Assembly (NCBI GenBank): GCA_027064485.1
Contig: JAMOPR010000259.1
Span: forward strand, 1-7,640
Source of the DNA: Desulfurobacteriaceae bacterium
Lineage (GTDB): Bacteria > Aquificota > Aquificia > Desulfurobacteriales > Desulfurobacteriaceae
Reading direction: 5' to 3'
DNA: 7,640 nucleotides
Both the position numbers and the translations under genes were made by a program. Of the stretch, positions 5,867 to 7,640 are shown one piece after another. Numbering within the stretch: the stretch's first letter is position 1; each line of letters opens with the position of its first letter. Below the pieces are notes generated by a model. It worked only from the letters and a program-made list of their open reading frames with translations. It was not told the DNA's origin and searched no databases.

Positions 5867-6798
5867 AAGTAGGATTTAGCTCTCTCTTTTCCAATTTACT
5901 GTGGTTATGGACGCTTCTGATTGTTCCTGTTGCGTTTTGCTGTCCGGGGATTTTTTATCCTTTAAAACCGTATATTAAGCCGCTTCTTGGAACTGTGATA
6001 CTGGCGATGGGAATGACTTTAAAACTTGAAGATTTTAAACCAATTATTGAAAGACCCAAATTGGTCCTTGTAGGGCTTTTGTCCCAATATACTGTAATGC
6101 CAATTTTAGGACTTATTATCGGTCTTATTTTTTTCAAAGGTCTTCCAAAAGATTTTATAGCAGGGCAGGTTTTAACAGGTTCCTGTCCTACCGGAGTTGT
6201 TTCAAACGTTTATAACTTTCTTACCGGTGCGAACGTAGCGCTTTCCATTTCTCTTTCTGCAGTTAATACGTTTGTTTCTCCCGTTTTAACCCCTGTTCTT
6301 ACGGGAATTCTCGTTTCGAAGATTGTTCACGTAGATGTTTTAAAACTTTTTATCGATATGATTCAGGTTACTTTAATTCCTGTCCTTATTGGAATAGGTA
6401 TTAATTACTATCTTAGCGATAAGATTGAAAAGATAAAACCGATTTTACCTGTCTATTCGACAATTGTAGTTGTTTTGATTGTTGGATTCGTTGTGGCAGT
6501 TGGGCATAAAAGGATTCTTTCGTTGCCGATAAATGCCGTTTTCGCGCTCGTTTTGGCTTCGGCATTTCATCTACTTTTGGGTTATTGGTTGGGCTACTTA
6601 ATGGCAGATTTTTTCAAGGTTAAAGAAAGAGAGAAAATAACGATTTCCATTGAAACGGCAATGCAGAATTCCGGTCTTGCAACCGTTTTAGCACTTTCCC
6701 AATGGGGAGCGGTTGCAGCTCTTCCGGCAGTTACCTATAGTGTTGTTCAAAATTTAATAGGTCCTTTTGTATGTTTATTTTTCAAAAGGCGAGTTTAA
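5863..6798 (+). CDS. BASS-family transporter (bile acid:sodium symporter-like)
   Basis: This 311-residue protein has about ten membrane segments and belongs to the SBF/BASS family of sodium-coupled organic anion transporters. Seen motifs are GMTLKLEDF (50-58), TGSCPTGVVSNVYNFLTGAN (105-124), which is the first crossed-helix substrate/sodium region, and ISIETAMQNSGLA (261-273), the second one, where the Glu, Gln and Asn match sodium-binding positions of bacterial ASBT homologues. Length fits the family. Despite the family name, bacterial members carry small acids such as pantoate or pyruvate, and the substrate cannot be assigned here. The ATG at 5863 overlaps the previous stop as ATGA, with GAGAGG (5850-5855) 7 nt upstream, so translation is coupled to the GT39 gene. 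There is no evident functional tie to sugar transfer. Confidence 0.92.
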   Translation: MKVGFSSLFSNLLWLWTLLIVPVAFCCPGIFYPLKPYIKPLLGTVILAMGMTLKLEDFKPIIERPKLVLVGLLSQYTVMPILGLIIGLIFFKGLPKDFIAGQVLTGSCPTGVVSNVYNFLTGANVALSISLSAVNTFVSPVLTPVLTGILVSKIVHVDVLKLFIDMIQVTLIPVLIGIGINYYLSDKIEKIKPILPVYSTIVVVLIVGFVVAVGHKRILSLPINAVFALVLASAFHLLLGYWLGYLMADFFKVKEREKITISIETAMQNSGLATVLALSQWGAVAALPAVTYSVVQNLIGPFVCLFFKRRV

Positions 6799-6835
6799 TT
6801 ATTGTTAGCCGTATAAAAAACGTTTTGAGGTGAAA
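6799..6835 (+). other. Short intergenic gap with a 10-bp palindrome
   Basis: The gap between the transporter and methyltransferase genes holds a perfect palindrome AAAACGTTTT (6817-6826) just before the GAGG ribosome binding site. It has no loop, GC stem or T-tract of a terminator, so read-through into the methyltransferase is expected. A TATAAA at 6812-6817 has no acceptable -35 partner. Confidence 0.4.
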
Positions 6836-7390
6836 ATGGCAGTTTATGTTGCGTTGCTTCACTACCCTGTTTATAACAAAGAAAAAAGAGTTGTGGCGAC
6901 ATCTTTAACTACCCTTGATATCCACGACATAGCAAGGGCTTCAAGAACTTACGGTGTAAAAGGATACTACATAGTCCAGCCGATAGAAAATCACCTCTGG
7001 CTGGCAAATAAATTGCTTTCCTTCTGGCAGAGCGGGCACGGTAGGGAGTATAATCCTAAGAGGTGGGAAGCCTTAAAATTAGTGAAAGCTGTTCCCTACT
7101 TTGAAGATGCCTTGAAAGACATAGAAGAGAAAGAAGGTAAAAAGCCAAAAGTTGTAGTTACAACTGCAAGGAGATACGAAAAAACCGTTTCTTACGAGTT
7201 TTTAAGAGAGAAAATTAAAAGGGAAGAGCCTATTCTCATTTGTTTTGGAACTGGTTGGGGATTAACGGAGGAGTTCATTTCTTCGGCGGATTACGTTCTT
7301 GAGCCGATAGAAGGTCCTACCGATTACAACCACCTTTCCGTCCGTTCAGCAGCAGCCATAATTCTGGACAGACTACTTGGTAGAGCGTAA
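6836..7390 (+). CDS. SPOUT-superfamily RNA methyltransferase (TM1570-like, DUF2168)
   Basis: This 184-residue soluble protein resembles the stand-alone SPOUT methyltransferase typified by Thermotoga TM1570. The N-terminal half reads VYVALLHYPVYNKEKRVVAT (3-22), then TTLDIHDIARASRTYGVKGY (25-44). The C-terminal half has the glycine-rich AdoMet-binding knot: ILICFGTGWGL (133-143), LEPIEG (155-160) and YNHLSVRSAAAIILDRLL (164-181), comparable to the knot of TrmD and TrmH. It likely methylates tRNA or rRNA in the cytoplasm; the target base is not known to me. I chose ATG 6836 because GAGG (6827-6830) lies 5 nt upstream. A GTG two codons earlier (6830) overlaps that ribosome binding site. It follows the transporter by 37 bp and precedes prfB by 34 bp. 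In Thermotoga the homologue lies beside trmD; here it has a different translation-related partner. Confidence 0.86.
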   Translation: MAVYVALLHYPVYNKEKRVVATSLTTLDIHDIARASRTYGVKGYYIVQPIENHLWLANKLLSFWQSGHGREYNPKRWEALKLVKAVPYFEDALKDIEEKEGKKPKVVVTTARRYEKTVSYEFLREKIKREEPILICFGTGWGLTEEFISSADYVLEPIEGPTDYNHLSVRSAAAIILDRLLGRA

Positions 7391-7412
7391 TTTATAGGCG
7401 CAACTAAACGCT

Positions 7413-7417
7413 GGAGG
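7413..7417 (+). promoter_or_regulatory. Strong ribosome binding site of prfB
   Basis: GGAGG lies 7 nt before the ATG at 7425, the best Shine-Dalgarno match in the window. It fixes the start of a gene whose first frame is only 26 codons long because of the frameshift site. Confidence 0.75.
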
Positions 7418-7424
7418 AAACGCA

Positions 7425-7640
7425 ATGCTTGAAAAAATTCACTCCCTTAAACAGTCTCTTTCAACCTTAAAGAACCGTTACAGCGAAGTAAGGGGGTATT
7501 TTTGACGTAGAAGGAATGAAAAGGCGCCTTAAAGAGATAGAGGAGAAAATGTCTTCTTCTGACTTTTGGAGCAATCAAAAGAAGGCACAGGCAATTTCTC
7601 AGGAGAGAAACAGGATAGAACAAGAACTTTCCCAGATTTT
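7425..7640 (+). CDS. prfB: Peptide chain release factor 2, N-terminal part, with programmed +1 frameshift
   Basis: RF2 recognises UGA and UAA and triggers peptide release in the ribosome. The gene starts at ATG 7425 and reads 26 codons, ending SEVRGYF, to an in-frame TGA at 7503-7505. Reading then continues in the +1 frame from GAC at 7504 as DVEGMKRRLKEIEEKM, SSSDFWSNQKKAQAISQERN, and on to the window edge. Joined, these match the RF2 N-terminal helical domain (compare E. coli LRGYLDYD, then DVWNEPERAQALGKER). About 71 residues of an expected 365 or so are present, so the GGQ and SPF motifs are outside. The short zero frame is the autoregulatory recoding device and not a mutation. The gene follows the RNA methyltransferase by 34 bp and is probably cotranscribed with it. 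Confidence 0.94.
7491..7506 (+). promoter_or_regulatory. prfB programmed +1 frameshift site (UUU-UGA-C variant)
   Basis: AGGGGG (7491-7496) is the internal Shine-Dalgarno stimulator, followed by TAT, the slip codon TTT (7500-7502), stop TGA (7503-7505) and C (7506). Order and spacing equal the E. coli prfB site, AGGGGG-UAU-CUU-UGA-C. When RF2 is scarce the ribosome pauses at UGA, the P-site tRNA slips one base forward and GAC is decoded next, so RF2 controls its own synthesis. Here the slip codon is UUU, read by tRNA-Phe, instead of the near-universal CUU read by tRNA-Leu; re-pairing on UUU is perfect after the slip. Confidence 0.93.

Noticed and set aside
6817..6826. AAAACGTTTT as an intrinsic terminator
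   Set aside because: It is AT-rich, has no loop or following T-tract, and sits directly before a ribosome binding site.
6830..6835. GTG at 6830 as start of the RNA methyltransferase
   Set aside because: It overlaps the GAGG ribosome binding site that serves the ATG at 6836.
7391..7424. Separate prfB promoter or hairpin (weak GCG/CGC pairing, TTTATA at 7391)
   Set aside because: The stem is only 3 bp and no -35 box at proper spacing was found, so cotranscription is the simpler reading.
7425..7505. Early stop at codon 27 of prfB suggesting a pseudogene or sequencing frameshift
   Set aside because: The stop is the UGA of the known RF2 autoregulatory frameshift, with AGGGGG at correct spacing and a conserved RF2 sequence continuing in the +1 frame.
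1..7640. Defence system, CRISPR array, insertion sequence, tRNA or rRNA
   Set aside because: No repeat-spacer pattern, transposase, inverted terminal repeats or RNA gene signature was seen; nearly all bases are in identifiable housekeeping or envelope genes.

Overview
The window looks like chromosome from a thermophilic, Gram-negative bacterium, most likely of the Aquificota (a Desulfurobacteriaceae-like lineage is my best guess). This is inferred from AT-leaning DNA, proteins rich in Lys, Glu, Phe and Ile, very tight gene packing, operons that mix unrelated functions, and a stand-alone SPOUT RNA methyltransferase of the TM1570 type that I associate with Thermotogae and Aquificae. No mobile element, rRNA, tRNA or CRISPR array is visible.

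Two divergent operons leave a control region of about 95 bp (3971-4065). The leftward operon (minus strand, 3970 down to 1) encodes a GT39 (ArnT-like) membrane glycosyltransferase, a GT2 polyprenyl-phosphate glycosyltransferase with a two-helix membrane tail, a UPF0104/LPG_synthase_TM flippase-like membrane protein, a 133-residue protein I do not recognise, and the start of a DUF503/YlxP protein cut by the window edge. Its genes overlap by 13-14 bp or lie 2-9 bp apart. The rightward operon (plus strand, 4066 to 7640) encodes an 84-residue four-cysteine zinc-ribbon protein, a second GT39 glycosyltransferase, a BASS-family transporter, a SPOUT RNA methyltransferase and the 5' part of prfB (release factor 2), which carries a programmed +1 frameshift site.

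The likely functional unit is an envelope sugar-transfer module split over the two operons. The GT2 enzyme would charge a polyprenyl phosphate with one sugar on the cytoplasmic face, a flippase (perhaps the UPF0104 protein) would turn it over, and the two GT39 enzymes would move the sugar onto acceptors on the outer face of the inner membrane. One GT2 plus two GT39 enzymes resembles the rhizobial Rgt galacturonosyl system, and Aquifex lipid A is reported to carry galacturonic acid at both positions that normally bear phosphate. The link is inference.

The outer ends of both operons are translation or ribosome genes (ylxP on the left; RNA methyltransferase and prfB on the right), probably carried along by operon shuffling. 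The most notable sequence details are the prfB recoding site, which uses UUU-UGA instead of the usual CUU-UGA, and the control region, where two outward promoters have abutting -35 boxes and share an 8-bp direct repeat.
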